The position numbers and the translations under genes were made by a program. A stretch of DNA of 64,000 nucleotides, taken from positions 1 through 64,000 of the forward strand of contig JAHBZT010000009.1 of NCBI GenBank assembly GCA_019635315.1. Reading direction: 5' to 3'. Shown here piece after piece: positions 22,550 through 31,888 of this stretch (the stretch's first letter is position 1; each line of letters begins with the position of its first letter). The stretch is from Rubrivivax sp. (lineage in GTDB: Bacteria > Pseudomonadota > Gammaproteobacteria > Burkholderiales > Burkholderiaceae_C). The notes beneath the pieces were generated by a model. The model saw only the letters and a program-made list of their open reading frames with translations, made no database searches and was not told where the DNA came from.

Positions 22550-23953
22550 TCACGCCGGCCACAGCGCCGCCATCGCATCGGCGAAGCGCGAGGCGATGGC
22601 GTCCCCGTCGGGGTGGCGGCCGCCGGCCAGCACGCGACGGCCGGCCACCCAGACCTCGGTGAACGCCGGCGCGTCGGTGGCAAAGACCAGCGCGTCCAGC
22701 CGCAGCGCGTCGGGTGCGCCCAGCAGGCCGGGCGCGCGCGCATCCAGCACCAGCAGGTCCGCGCGGGCCCCCTCGACCAGGCCCCAGCGTTCGAAGCCCG
22801 CGGCATGGCCGCCGCCGGCCAGCGCCCGCGCAAACAGCCGCGCCGCCGTCGAGCCCTCGTCGCGCGCCGGGTCAGCGGCGACGTTGCGCTGGCGGCGCAC
22901 GAGCCGCTGGCCATAGTCCAGCCAGCGCAGTTCCTCGATCATGCTGCGGCAGACCTGGCTGTCGGAACCGATGGCCAGCGGCACGCCGGTGTCCAGCCAG
23001 CGCGGCAGGTCGGGCAGGCCGTCGCCCAGGTTGGCCTCGGTGGTGGGGCAGATCACGACGCCGGCACCGCTGGCGGCCACGCCGTCGATTTCCGCCGGCG
23101 TGGCATGCGTAGCGTGCACCAGCTGCCAGCGGCGGTCGAGCAGCTTTTCGCGCAGCAGCCACTCGATGGGCCGCGCGCCGGTGGCGGCCACGCAGTCGTC
23201 GACCTCGCCGGTCTGCTCGGCGACATGGACGTGCAGCGGGCCGGGGTCGCCCGCGACATGGCCGCGCAGCGCATGGATGTCCTCGGGCAGCGCGGCGCGC
23301 AGCGAGTGGATGGCCACGCCGGCGTTGACCAGCGGCTGGCGCAGTTCGCGCGCCGCGTCGCGCAGCGCGAGCACGGTCTTGACGTCGGTCGCGAAGCGGC
23401 GCTGGTCGTCGCGCAGCTGCGGCTGCGTGAAGCCGGCGCGCTGGTACAGCACCGGCAGCAGCGTGAGGCCGATGCCGGCCTCGGCCGCAGCGCCGGCGAG
23501 CGCCAGGCCCATCGCGAAGGGATCGTCGTGCGGCCGGCCGTCCGCTGCGTGGTGCAGGTAGTGGAATTCGCAGACCTGGGTATAGCCGCCGGCCAGCAGC
23601 TCGGCATAGAGCTGCGCGGCGACCGCACGCAGCTGCGGCGGCGTGATGCGCAGCGCGACCGCATACATGCGGTCGCGCCAGCTCCAGAAGTCGTCGTGCG
23701 CCGACAGCCGGCGTTCGGCGAGGCCGGCGAAGGCGCGCTGGAAGGCATGGCTGTGCGCGTCGACCAGGCCCGGCAGCACGGGGCCGGGCAGGTGCGTCGC
23801 GCCATCGGGTGGCGTGGTGCGCTCGCGCACCTCCGCCCAATGGCCCGTGGCATCCACGCGCAGGAGCACCGCTTCGGCCCAGCGGCCGCCGCCGGCGCGG
23901 TCGTCGTGCGGCAGCCAGGCCTGCGGCGCCCACAGCGAGGTGCGGTCGCTCAT
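22550..23953 (-). CDS. hutF: Formimidoylglutamate deiminase
   Basis: Fourth step of the five-step histidine pathway: N-formimino-glutamate to N-formyl-glutamate plus ammonia. The 467-residue amidohydrolase has the metal-binding pair H67/H69 in DAHSHAFQRAFAG, the region HDDFWSWRDRMY typical of HutF, CEFHYLHH, HVAEQTGEVDDC, a later HATHATPAEI segment and IGSDSQVCRS with the metal Asp. It is the last gene of the leftward hutC-D-I-G-F unit, 7 bases after hutG. Together with HutG it defines the deiminase/formylglutamate branch rather than the one-step formamide-releasing HutG of enteric bacteria. Confidence 0.95.
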   Translation of the reverse strand: MSDRTSLWAPQAWLPHDDRAGGGRWAEAVLLRVDATGHWAEVRERTTPPDGATHLPGPVLPGLVDAHSHAFQRAFAGLAERRLSAHDDFWSWRDRMYAVALRITPPQLRAVAAQLYAELLAGGYTQVCEFHYLHHAADGRPHDDPFAMGLALAGAAAEAGIGLTLLPVLYQRAGFTQPQLRDDQRRFATDVKTVLALRDAARELRQPLVNAGVAIHSLRAALPEDIHALRGHVAGDPGPLHVHVAEQTGEVDDCVAATGARPIEWLLREKLLDRRWQLVHATHATPAEIDGVAASGAGVVICPTTEANLGDGLPDLPRWLDTGVPLAIGSDSQVCRSMIEELRWLDYGQRLVRRQRNVAADPARDEGSTAARLFARALAGGGHAAGFERWGLVEGARADLLVLDARAPGLLGAPDALRLDALVFATDAPAFTEVWVAGRRVLAGGRHPDGDAIASRFADAMAALWPA

Positions 23954-23960
23954 CGGGCCC

Positions 23961-24791
23961 TCACCGCGGCCGCCAGGCGATCATCGCCTGCACCAGCGCA
24001 CGCAGCAGCGGCGTCACCGCGGCGGCGCGTTCGTCGTTCCAGCGCGGCGGCGACTCGTCCATGTAGGCGCGCCAGCACATCTCGAGCTGCACCGCGTGCA
24101 CGCCCTCGGCCGGGCGGCCGAACGAGCGCGTGATGTGCCCGCCCTTGAAACGGCCGTCGACGACATGGTCGTAGCGGTCCTGCCCGGCGAACACCCCGTG
24201 CAGCAGGTCTCGCAGCGCCGGGTCGCAGCTGGCGCCTTCGGACGTGCCCAGGTTCATCTGCGGCAGCGTGCCCTCGAACAGCCAGGGCAGCTCGCTCCTG
24301 ATGCTGTGCGCGTCGAACAGCACCGCATGGCCATGGGCTTCCCGCAGCCGCGTCGTCTCGGCGCGGATCGCGTCGTGGTAGGGCTGCCAGTAGCGTTCGA
24401 CGCGGCGGCGGATCTCGGCCTCGTCGGGCGCGCGGCCCTCGCGGTAGATCGGATCGCCGCTGAAGTGCCGCGTCGGGCACAGCTCGGTATTGTTGCGGCC
24501 GGGGTACATCGGCGCGTTCTCGCTCGGGCGGTTGAGGTCCACCAGGTAGCGGCTGAAGCGCGGCACCAGCAGACCGGCGCCGAGCTCGGCGGCGAAGCCG
24601 TACAGGCGGTCGAGGAACCAGTCGGTGTCCTCGACCTCCAGCGCGCGCGGCGTATAGCGCTCGCGCTGGTCGGCCGGGATCTCGGTGCCCACGTGCGGCA
24701 TGCTGATCAGCAGCGGCGCCGTGCCGCGGCGCAGCCTGAAGACCTCGTGGTCCACCAGGGGTTCGGGCCTCGTGTCCATGGCGGCCATCAT
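23961..24791 (-). CDS. hutG: N-formylglutamate deformylase
   Basis: Final step of the pathway: N-formyl-L-glutamate to formate and glutamate. Of the 276 residues, the FGase family motifs are PLLISMPHVGTEIP, VDLNRPSENAP, FDAHSIRSELP and GGHITRSFGRP. The start is uncertain among ATG 24791, 24788 and 24779, all in frame; a GAGG motif lies just upstream of the first two. A longer open frame to 24953 overlaps hutI and is not supported. The gene follows hutI by only a few bases. Confidence 0.92.
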   Translation of the reverse strand: MMAAMDTRPEPLVDHEVFRLRRGTAPLLISMPHVGTEIPADQRERYTPRALEVEDTDWFLDRLYGFAAELGAGLLVPRFSRYLVDLNRPSENAPMYPGRNNTELCPTRHFSGDPIYREGRAPDEAEIRRRVERYWQPYHDAIRAETTRLREAHGHAVLFDAHSIRSELPWLFEGTLPQMNLGTSEGASCDPALRDLLHGVFAGQDRYDHVVDGRFKGGHITRSFGRPAEGVHAVQLEMCWRAYMDESPPRWNDERAAAVTPLLRALVQAMIAWRPR

Positions 24792-24795
24792 CGCC

Positions 24796-26025
24796 TCAAT
24801 CGGGCATGCCGCCAAATAGGCGCCTGCGCAGAGGGTTGTGGCCGAAGCGGTAGCACAGCTCGCGCGGATGCCCGGCGTCCCAGACCACGAAGTCGGCGCG
24901 CAGGCCGGCGGCGATGCGGCCGCGGTCGCCCAGCCCCAGCGCGCGCGCGGCATGCACGGTGACGCCGCGCCAGGCTTCCTCCGGCGTCAGGCGGAAGATC
25001 GTGCAGCCCATGTTGAGCATCAGCAGCAGGCTCAGGCAGGGCGACGAGCCGGGGTTGTGGTCACTGGCCAGCGCCATCGGCACGCCGGTGGCACGCAGCG
25101 CGGCCACCGGCGGCAGCGTGGTGTCGCGCAGGAAGTAGTAGGCGCCGGGCAGCAGCATCGCCACCGTGCCGGCGGCCTGCATCGCGGCGATGCCGGCGGG
25201 CGACAGGTGCTCGAGGTGGTCGCAGCTCAGTGCGCGGTAGCCGGCGGCCAGCGCCGCGCCACCCTGGTCGGACAGCTGCTCGGCATGCAGCTTCACCGGC
25301 AGGCCCAGCGCACGCGCGGCGTCGAAGACGCGCCGGGTCTGCGCCGGCGTGAAGCCGATCGTGTCGCAGAAGGCATCGACCGCGTCGACCAGCCCGGCCG
25401 CCTGCTGGCCCGGCAGCCAGCGGCAGACCTCGGCGATGTAGTCGTCGGCGCGGCCTTCGAACTCCGGTGGCAAGGCATGGGCGCCGAGCGAGGTCGTGCG
25501 CACCGCCACCGGCAGCTCGCGGCCCAGGCGCCGCGCGACGGCCAGGCAGCGGGCCTCGTCGCGCTCGTTGAGGCCGTAGCCGGACTTGACCTCGATCGTG
25601 GTCACGCCCTCGGCCATCAGCGCCCGCGCCCGCGCCGCGGCCAGCGTGAACAGCGCCTCGTCGTCGGCGGCGCGTGTCGCCGCGACGGTGGAGCGGATGC
25701 CGCCGCCGGCGCGCGCGATCTGCTCGTAGCTCGCGCCCTGCAGGCGCTGCTCGAATTCGGCGGCGCGGTCGCCGGCGTAGACCAGGTGCGTGTGCGCGTC
25801 GATCAGGCCCGGCGTCAGCAGCGCGCCGCCGAGGTCGATCTCGTCCAGCGGTCCGCCGCCGGTGAGCCGTTCCGACGGCAGCGCGGCGTCCGGGCCGACC
25901 CAGGCGATGCGGTCACCCTCGACGAGCAGCGCGCCGTCGTCCAGCCAGCCCCAGGGCCGGTCGCCGTCGAAGCTGGCGATGCGCGCGTGGCGCCACAGGC
26001 TGCGCGGGGCTCGAGGAGGGTTCAT
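24796..26025 (-). CDS. hutI: Imidazolonepropionase
   Basis: Hydrolyses imidazolone-5-propionate to N-formimino-glutamate. The 409-residue amidohydrolase has metal-binding H78/H80 in [59 protein letters not shown] and [11 protein letters not shown] with the metal Asp. ATG 26025 lies next to a good GAGGAGG ribosome site and overlaps the hutD stop; the longer frame runs into hutD and was rejected. It is central in the hut unit. Confidence 0.96.
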   Translation of the reverse strand: MNPPRAPRSLWRHARIASFDGDRPWGWLDDGALLVEGDRIAWVGPDAALPSERLTGGGPLDEIDLGGALLTPGLIDAHTHLVYAGDRAAEFEQRLQGASYEQIARAGGGIRSTVAATRAADDEALFTLAAARARALMAEGVTTIEVKSGYGLNERDEARCLAVARRLGRELPVAVRTTSLGAHALPPEFEGRADDYIAEVCRWLPGQQAAGLVDAVDAFCDTIGFTPAQTRRVFDAARALGLPVKLHAEQLSDQGGAALAAGYRALSCDHLEHLSPAGIAAMQAAGTVAMLLPGAYYFLRDTTLPPVAALRATGVPMALASDHNPGSSPCLSLLLMLNMGCTIFRLTPEEAWRGVTVHAARALGLGDRGRIAAGLRADFVVWDAGHPRELCYRFGHNPLRRRLFGGMPD

Positions 26026-26591
26026 GCGTGCTCCAGACACAGCCACCAGGCGCGGCGGCCCTGGCGCAGGGTCCAGGCGGCGTCGTCGGCGGCGTCGGAC
26101 CACAGCAGCGTGCCGGCGGCCAGCGGTTCGACGAGGCCGCCCGGGCCGCCGATCTCCAGCGTCGCGGCGTCGGCTGCATACAGGCCGCGCCACGCGAAGC
26201 CGGTGCCGAGCTCGCTGCCGACGGCGGCCGCCGCCATGCCGGCGTGGCCGGCATCGCGCCGTGCCATCAGGTTGAGGTCCTGCGTCGCACCGTCCATCAG
26301 CGTGCAGCCGGGGGCCGCCTCGCCGTCGAAGCGCCGCGGCGCGTCGCCGGGCTGCAGCACGGCGGTGCCCTCGGGCAGGGCCAGACGCACGCCGGCGCCT
26401 TCGATCACGGCAAACCAGCGCTCGACGCCGGGGAAGGGCGAGAAGGGGCCGTCGGCCGCGATGGTGGCGACGCTGACGCGCAAGCGCCATCGATCGTCGC
26501 CGGGCCAGGCGAGCAGCACGCGTGTCGTGCCGCCGCCGTTGCGCCAGGGCTGCTCGGCCGCCTGGGACAGCCGCGCGTGGTGCATCGTCAT
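26022..26591 (-). CDS. hutD: HutD family protein
   Basis: A 189-residue cupin-like protein of the HutD/Ves family, with the opening [43 protein letters not shown] and a C-terminal [10 protein letters not shown] region. In Pseudomonas HutD is proposed to restrain hut expression, perhaps by binding a pathway intermediate such as urocanate; it is not a catabolic enzyme. The ATG at 26591 overlaps the hutC stop and its own stop overlaps the hutI ATG, so the genes are tightly coupled. Confidence 0.9.
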   Translation of the reverse strand: MTMHHARLSQAAEQPWRNGGGTTRVLLAWPGDDRWRLRVSVATIAADGPFSPFPGVERWFAVIEGAGVRLALPEGTAVLQPGDAPRRFDGEAAPGCTLMDGATQDLNLMARRDAGHAGMAAAAVGSELGTGFAWRGLYAADAATLEIGGPGGLVEPLAAGTLLWSDAADDAAWTLRQGRRAWWLCLEHA

Positions 26592-27319
26592 GGCGTGAAC
26601 TGCCCTTCCAGCTGGTAGCGGCTGCCCGGGTGCACCAGGCGCGCGATGGTGATCGCGGCGTCGCGCGTGAAGGTGCGGCGCACGACGACCAGGCAAGGCT
26701 CGTCGGGCGCGATCTGCAGCAGCCGCGCCTCCTGCGCGGTGGGCCGCGCGGCCTCGATCGAATACTGCGCGCGCCACAGTGCGGTGCTCTCGAACAGCAC
26801 CTGCGTCGGCGTGGTGCGGGTGAAGTCGTGGCCCAGGTAGCCGGGGGCGCAGGCCGGGTTGACGTAGCGGTCCTCGCACTGCAGCGGCACGCCGTTCTCG
26901 AAGTGCACGATCAGCGTGTGGAAGACCTCGCTGCCCGCGGCCACGCCGAGCTGCGCGGCCAGCGCCGGCGGCGCGGCCTCGCGGCGCTGCAGGTGCACGA
27001 CGGCTTCGTGGCGGTGGCCGCGTTCCTGCACCTCCTCGTGCAGGTCACGGATCGTCAGCGTGCTCGACACCTTGTGCAGCGGCGCCGCGAAGGTGCCCAC
27101 GCCCTGCGTGCGCACGACCAGCCCTTCCGCCTGCAGTTCGCGCAGCGCGCGGTTGACCGTCATGCGGCTGACGCCGAACATCGCCACCAGCTCGGCCTCG
27201 GAGGGCATCAGCGCCCCCGGCGCCCAGCGGCCCTCGGCCAGGCCGTCCTTCAGGAACTGCTTGACGCGGGCGAAGGGCGGGGCGGAAGCTGCCACGGCCG
27301 CGGTCTCAGGGGAAACCAT
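26588..27319 (-). CDS. hutC: Histidine utilisation repressor (GntR/HutC family)
   Basis: A 243-residue transcription factor. The N-terminal winged helix-turn-helix spans about residues 14-80 ([22 protein letters not shown], then [16 protein letters not shown]). The C-terminal UTRA effector domain contains [20 protein letters not shown] and [12 protein letters not shown]. HutC proteins repress hut genes and are released by urocanate. A perfect 16-bp palindrome of the HutC type lies 22 bases before its ATG, so it probably represses both itself and hutU-hutH. Confidence 0.95.
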   Translation of the reverse strand: MVSPETAAVAASAPPFARVKQFLKDGLAEGRWAPGALMPSEAELVAMFGVSRMTVNRALRELQAEGLVVRTQGVGTFAAPLHKVSSTLTIRDLHEEVQERGHRHEAVVHLQRREAAPPALAAQLGVAAGSEVFHTLIVHFENGVPLQCEDRYVNPACAPGYLGHDFTRTTPTQVLFESTALWRAQYSIEAARPTAQEARLLQIAPDEPCLVVVRRTFTRDAAITIARLVHPGSRYQLEGQFTP

Positions 27320-27341
27320 GAGTCGGATCGTACTTGCCTAG

Positions 27342-27357
27342 ACTTGTCTAGACAAGT
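27342..27357. promoter_or_regulatory. Putative HutC operator in the hutC-hutU divergent region
   Basis: ACTTGTCTAGACAAGT is a perfect 16-bp palindrome containing the TTGT-N4-ACAA core typical of HutC sites. A further direct half-like sequence (ACTTGCCTAG) lies immediately to the left at 27332-27341. It sits between the divergent starts of hutC (27319) and hutU (27415), so one site could control both directions. No clear -35/-10 boxes were recognised around it. Confidence 0.82.
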
Positions 27358-27414
27358 AGAGTTCAACCCTGATCCGACGCCCGACCCCACCCCTTGCCAG
27401 AGGAGCGGCCCGCC

Positions 27415-29118
27415 ATGACCGACCTGTCGACCATCCACCGCACCGCCCAGCCGCGCCCCGTGCGTGCGCCGCGCGGCAGCCAGATCAGCTGCGCCAACTG
27501 GCTGATCGAGGCCGCCTACCGGATGATCCAGAACAACCTGGATCCCGAGGTCGCCGAGAACCCGGACGCGCTCGTCGTCTACGGCGGCATCGGCAAGGCG
27601 GCGCGCAACTGGGACTGCTTCGAGGCCATCCTGGCCAGCCTGAAGCGCCTGAAGCCCGACGAGAGCCTGCTCGTGCAGAGCGGCAAGCCGGTGGGCGTCT
27701 TCCGCACGCACGAGGACGCACCACGCGTGCTGATCGCCAACAGCAACCTGGTGCCCAAGTGGAGCAGCTGGGAGCATTTCCACGAGCTGGACCGCAAGGG
27801 CCTGATGATGTACGGGCAGATGACCGCCGGCAGCTGGATCTACATCGGCAGCCAGGGCATCGTGCAGGGCACCTACGAGACCTTCGTCGAGGCCGGTCGC
27901 CAGCACTATGGGGGCGACCTGTCCGGCCGCTGGATCCTGACCGCCGGCCTCGGCGGCATGGGCGGCGCGCAGCCGCTGGCGGCGGTGTTTGCCGGCGCTT
28001 CGTGCCTGGTCGTCGAGTGCCAGCAGAGCCGCATCGACTTCCGCCTCAAGAGCCGCTACCTGGACGAGCAGGCCGCGGACCTGGACGACGCGCTGGCGCG
28101 CATCGCGAAATACACCGCCGAGAAGCGGGCCGTCTCGGTCGGCCTGCTGGGCAACGCGGCCGAGATCCTGCCCGAGCTGGTGCGCCGCGGCGTGAAACCG
28201 GACCTCGTGACCGACCAGACCAGTGCCCACGACCTGGTGCACGGCTACCTGCCGCCGGGCTGGAGCGTGGCGCAGTGGCAGGCGGCGCAGGCCGACGAAA
28301 GCCAGCATGCCCGCCTGCGCGACGCCGCCGCCGCCGGCTGCGCGGTCCACGTGCAGGCCATGCTGGACTTCCAGGCCATGGGCGTGCCCACGGTGGACTA
28401 CGGCAACAACATCCGCCAGGTGGCGCTGGACGCCGGCGTCAAGAAGGCGTTCGACTTCCCGGGCTTCGTGCCGGCCTACATCCGCCCGCTGTTCTGCCGC
28501 GGCAAGGGACCGTTCCGCTGGGTCGCGCTCTCGGGCGACCCGGAGGACATCCGCAAGACCGACGCCAAGATGAAGGCGCTGTTTCCCGAGGACGCCCACC
28601 TGCACCGCTGGCTGGACATGGCCGGCGAGCGCATCGCCTTCCAGGGCCTGCCGGCGCGCATCTGCTGGATCGGCCTGGGCGAGCGCCACCGCGCCGGCCT
28701 GGCCTTCAACGAGATGGTGCGAAGCGGCGAACTGAAGGCGCCCATCGTCATCGGCCGCGACCACCTGGACAGCGGCAGCGTCGCCAGCCCCAACCGCGAG
28801 ACCGAGGCCATGCGCGACGGCAGCGACGCCGTCAGCGACTGGCCGCTGCTCAATGCGCTGCTCAATACCGCCGGCGGCGCCACCTGGGTCAGCCTGCACC
28901 ATGGCGGCGGCGTCGGCATGGGCTACAGCCAGCATGCCGGCGTGGTGATCGTCTGCGACGGCACGGATGCCGCGGCGAAGCGCATCGAACGCGTGCTGTG
29001 GAACGACCCCGGCACCGGCGTGATGCGCCATGCCGACGCGGGCTACGCCGAGGCGGTGGCCTGTGCCCAGGAACAGGGGCTGGACCTGCCGATGCTGACG
29101 AGCGGGGCGGGGCGCTGA
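27415..29118 (+). CDS. hutU: Urocanate hydratase
   Basis: Converts urocanate to imidazolone propionate using tightly bound NAD. The 567-residue protein shows the family features: [19 protein letters not shown] near the start, [13 protein letters not shown], the NAD-binding [12 protein letters not shown] (about residue 180), [29 protein letters not shown] and [17 protein letters not shown] with the Cys-containing preceding segments. ATG 27415 follows a ribosome site AGAGGAG and lies downstream of the HutC operator. Its TGA overlaps the hutH ATG (ATGA-type). Confidence 0.97.
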   Translation: MTDLSTIHRTAQPRPVRAPRGSQISCANWLIEAAYRMIQNNLDPEVAENPDALVVYGGIGKAARNWDCFEAILASLKRLKPDESLLVQSGKPVGVFRTHEDAPRVLIANSNLVPKWSSWEHFHELDRKGLMMYGQMTAGSWIYIGSQGIVQGTYETFVEAGRQHYGGDLSGRWILTAGLGGMGGAQPLAAVFAGASCLVVECQQSRIDFRLKSRYLDEQAADLDDALARIAKYTAEKRAVSVGLLGNAAEILPELVRRGVKPDLVTDQTSAHDLVHGYLPPGWSVAQWQAAQADESQHARLRDAAAAGCAVHVQAMLDFQAMGVPTVDYGNNIRQVALDAGVKKAFDFPGFVPAYIRPLFCRGKGPFRWVALSGDPEDIRKTDAKMKALFPEDAHLHRWLDMAGERIAFQGLPARICWIGLGERHRAGLAFNEMVRSGELKAPIVIGRDHLDSGSVASPNRETEAMRDGSDAVSDWPLLNALLNTAGGATWVSLHHGGGVGMGYSQHAGVVIVCDGTDAAAKRIERVLWNDPGTGVMRHADAGYAEAVACAQEQGLDLPMLTSGAGR

Positions 29119-30830
29119 TGCTGCTGCGTCCCGGCCAGCTGACGCTGGAGGAGCTGCAGGCGCTGCATGCCGGCGGGCAGCCGCTGGCGCGTGCCCCCGG
29201 GGCCGGGCTGCGCCCAGCCCGCCCCCCGAGGGGGGCGAGCGAAGCGGCAGAACCGCTTTCGCTCGTCATCGACCCGCAGGCGCTGCCGGCCATCGAGGCC
29301 AGCGCCGCGCTGGTGCAGCGTGCGGCGGCCGGTGACGCGCCGGTCTACGGCGTCAATACCGGCTTCGGCAAGCTGGCGTCCACGCGCATCGGCGCGGCCG
29401 ACCTGGCGACGCTGCAGCTCAATCTGATCCGCAGCCACTGCGTGGGCGTCGGCGAGCCGCTGGCGGCGCCGGTGGTGCGGCTGATGCTGGCGCTGAAGGC
29501 GGCCAGCCTGGCGCGCGGGCATTCGGGCGTGCGCCCGGTCGTCATCGACACGCTGCTGGCGGTGCACAACGCCGGCTTGGTGCCGCGCGTGCCCAGCCAG
29601 GGCAGCGTCGGCGCCTCCGGCGACCTGGCGCCGCTGGCCCACATGACGCTGGCGCTGATGGGCGAGGGCGAGATGCTGGCCGAGGACGGCCGCCGGGTGC
29701 CGGCCGCCGACGCGCTGCGTGCGCACGGCATCGCGCCGCTGGTGCTGGCGGCCAAGGAAGGGCTGGCGCTGATCAACGGCACGCAGACCAGCACCGCGCT
29801 GGCGCTGCACGCGCTGTTCAGCTTCGAGCCGGTGCTGGAGAGTGCGCTCGTCATCGGCGCGCTGACGGTGGACGCGGCGCGCGGCAGCGACGGCCCCTTC
29901 GACCCGCGCATCCATGCGCTGCGCGGGCAGCCGGGGCAGATCGACGTGGCGCAGTACTACCGGCAGCTGCTGGCCGGCAGCGAGATCCGCGCCAGCCATC
30001 GCGACGGCGACGACCGCGTGCAGGATCCCTACTGCCTGCGCTGCCAGCCGCAGGTCGTCGGCGCCTGCCTGGACCAGCTGCGCCATGCCGCGCTGGTGCT
30101 GCTGCGCGAGGCGAATGCCGTCACCGACAACCCCTTGGTCTTCGCCGACGAGCACACGGGATCCGACGCGAGCCACGGCGCCGGATCCGGGTCCCCCGGT
30201 CGGGTGCCAGCCCACTCGGGGGGCAGCGACCGCAGGGAGCGTGGGGGCTGCATGATCAGCGGCGGCAACTTCCACGCCGAGCCGGTGGCGCTGGCCGCCG
30301 ATGCGATGGCCTGCGCCATCGCCGAGGTCGGCGCCATCGCCGAGCGCCGCATCGCGATGCTGATCGACAGCAACGTCTCGCGGCTGCCGCCCTTCCTGAC
30401 CGCGAATGCCGGTCTCAACAGCGGCTTCATGATCGCGCACGTGACGGCCGCGGCGCTGGCCAGCGAGAACAAGACCTACGCCCACCCGGCCAGCGTCGAC
30501 AGCCTGCCGACCAGCGCCAACCAGGAGGACCATGTCAGCATGGCCACCTTCGCGGCGCGGCGGCTGCAGCCGATGATCGCCAACGTGGCGCATATCCTGG
30601 CCATCGAGTGGCTGGCCGCGGCGCAGGGCATCGAGTTCCTGCGCCCGCTGGCCAGCTCGCTGGCGCTGGAGCAGGCGCATGCGCTGCTGCGCTCGCGCTG
30701 CCCGGCGATGATGCAGGACCGCCTCGTCGCGCCCGACATCGACGCCGCCGCGGCGCTGGTCCAGGGCGGCGAACTGGCACGCATCCTGCGTCAGCTGCCC
30801 GGTCTGCCGGCGCTGTGGACGCCGGCCTGA
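29118..30830 (+). CDS. hutH: Histidine ammonia-lyase carrying two in-frame palindromic-repeat insertions
   Basis: First step of histidine breakdown: histidine to trans-urocanate and ammonia. The MIO-forming triad A166-S167-G168 in [46 protein letters not shown] and NQEDHVSM are intact. The protein is 570 residues against about 510 for the family. The excess is two segments without homology: about residues 26-48 (Arg/Pro/Ala-rich, between LAR and LSLVID) and about 345-379 (between VFAD and ISGGNFH). Both are encoded by GC-rich palindromic DNA, and the second shares 33 bases almost exactly with an intergenic repeat at 59222-59255. The frame is kept throughout, so the gene may still be functional. 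Both extra segments lie between recognised motifs, the second only a few residues from the active-site SGGNFH region. Confidence 0.93.
   Translation: MLLRPGQLTLEELQALHAGGQPLARAPGAGLRPARPPRGASEAAEPLSLVIDPQALPAIEASAALVQRAAAGDAPVYGVNTGFGKLASTRIGAADLATLQLNLIRSHCVGVGEPLAAPVVRLMLALKAASLARGHSGVRPVVIDTLLAVHNAGLVPRVPSQGSVGASGDLAPLAHMTLALMGEGEMLAEDGRRVPAADALRAHGIAPLVLAAKEGLALINGTQTSTALALHALFSFEPVLESALVIGALTVDAARGSDGPFDPRIHALRGQPGQIDVAQYYRQLLAGSEIRASHRDGDDRVQDPYCLRCQPQVVGACLDQLRHAALVLLREANAVTDNPLVFADEHTGSDASHGAGSGSPGRVPAHSGGSDRRERGGCMISGGNFHAEPVALAADAMACAIAEVGAIAERRIAMLIDSNVSRLPPFLTANAGLNSGFMIAHVTAAALASENKTYAHPASVDSLPTSANQEDHVSMATFAARRLQPMIANVAHILAIEWLAAAQGIEFLRPLASSLALEQAHALLRSRCPAMMQDRLVAPDIDAAAALVQGGELARILRQLPGLPALWTPA
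29205..29263. repeat. Palindromic repeat insertion 1 inside hutH
   Basis: Three consecutive hairpins: GGGCTG/CAGCCC (29205-29220, loop CGCC), GCCCCCC/GGGGGGC (29221-29236, loop GA), and a GAGCGAAGCGG arm pairing with CCGCTTTCGCTC with one bulge (about 29237-29263). The surrounding protein alignment to HutH is interrupted exactly here (residues about 26-48). The structure is that of an intergenic palindromic repeat that has become coding sequence. Confidence 0.75.
30159..30250. repeat. Palindromic repeat insertion 2 inside hutH
   Basis: Inverted 7-bp arms GGATCCG (30159-30165) and CGGATCC (30182-30188) begin the insert. Positions 30216-30248 match 59222-59255 of the livM-livH gap with one substitution and one indel. 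The inserted codons separate FAD (residues 342-344) from ISGGNFH by about 31 extra residues. The length keeps the hutH frame open. Confidence 0.78.
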
Positions 30831-30900
30831 GGCGCGGCAGCACGGCCCGCCCCGCCAGTCCCCCGCCTCGCCCGCCGCCCCGCTTCGCCCGATGCCGCCT

Positions 30901-31863
30901 TCAGATCGATTCCTGGCGCACCACGCGCACCGGCAGTTCGTGCGCCGGCAGCAGGTCGGCATTGCGTTCGCCGACGAAGCGCAGGCGCAGCCGGTAGTCG
31001 CCGGCCGGCACGAAGACGTTGACCTGGGTGGCGCAGCTCACGAGGTCGAAGCCCTGCACGCGGCGGCCCTCGGTGTCGAGCACGTCGACGACGAAGCGGC
31101 CGGTCTTCTCCGGCGGCTTGCCGTCCGGCGCCGGGCTGGCGCAGACGCCGTAGCCGTCCACGCCCAGCCGCAGGTTGAACGGGCTGGTCAGCGGTTCGCC
31201 GGCACGCACGTTCAGGAAGCGCAGCGGTTCGTCGGGCGGTGGCGGCGCGGAGATCTCGTCCTGGTACCAGGCGGCGCAGGTCGCGTCGAAGCGGGCGGGA
31301 TCGATGCGCGGGCGCTCGGCGGCGCTGCGCGAACCGCGCACCTCGACCACGATCTCGCGGCTGTAGACGAAGTACGGGCGGTGCTCGTGGTCGGCGAACA
31401 GCAGCCGCAGCCGGTGCCGGCCGGCGGGCAGGTCCAGCAGCGTGCCGGTCTGCCCCTTGCCGAAATGACGGTGCGAGTCGTCGAAGGGCAGCTGCGCACC
31501 GATGTTGAGCGGCAGCGCACGGTTGACCAGGATGTGATGGTGCCCGGTGCCGTCCAGCCGCAGGCCGGCAGGCGCGACGCCCATGCCGCGGATCGCGAAG
31601 TCGACCGCGAAGGGCGAGCGCAGCTGCCAGCCGTCGCGCAGGTTCGCGAATTCCACGGCGGTCGGCTCGCGCAGGTTGACGCGCGTGCGTTCGCGCGTGT
31701 GCTCCAGCCAGCAGCGCTGCTCCAGCGGGTCGCGCGGCAGCGGCGCGGCGCCGGCCGCCACGGCCGCCGTGGCCAGCAGCGCGGCCGCGAAGACCCGGGC
31801 GCACCGGCCTGCGGGATTGCCCGTCTGGCCGGCCCGCCGCGTTCGTTGTGAAGTTCCCTCCAC
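30901..31863 (-). CDS. Exported protein with tandem DUF4399-type domains
   Basis: A protein of about 320 residues with a likely signal peptide (VFAAALLATAAVAAGAA). The first domain shows the DUF4399 pattern: FANLRDGWQLRSPF, IRGMGVAPAG, a GHHHI motif, DSHRHFGKGQT and LPAGRHRLRLLFAD. The second domain repeats the layout (FLNVRAGEPLTSPF, VDGYGV, VPAGDYRLRLRFVGE) but lacks the His cluster. The start is uncertain: GTG 31863 was chosen; ATG 31890 is in frame but overlaps the ATG of the divergent transporter gene. The role is unknown; the His-rich first domain might bind metal. It is oriented away from the adjacent ABC importer. Confidence 0.68.
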   Translation of the reverse strand: MEGTSQRTRRAGQTGNPAGRCARVFAAALLATAAVAAGAAPLPRDPLEQRCWLEHTRERTRVNLREPTAVEFANLRDGWQLRSPFAVDFAIRGMGVAPAGLRLDGTGHHHILVNRALPLNIGAQLPFDDSHRHFGKGQTGTLLDLPAGRHRLRLLFADHEHRPYFVYSREIVVEVRGSRSAAERPRIDPARFDATCAAWYQDEISAPPPPDEPLRFLNVRAGEPLTSPFNLRLGVDGYGVCASPAPDGKPPEKTGRFVVDVLDTEGRRVQGFDLVSCATQVNVFVPAGDYRLRLRFVGERNADLLPAHELPVRVVRQESI

Positions 31864-31888
31864 CCAACCCCCACCAAGGACTGCAGCC

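Noticed and set aside
24791-24953. Longer hutG start overlapping hutI
   Set aside because: The added residues lack family similarity and read antisense-like Ala/Ser-rich sequence inside hutI coding DNA.
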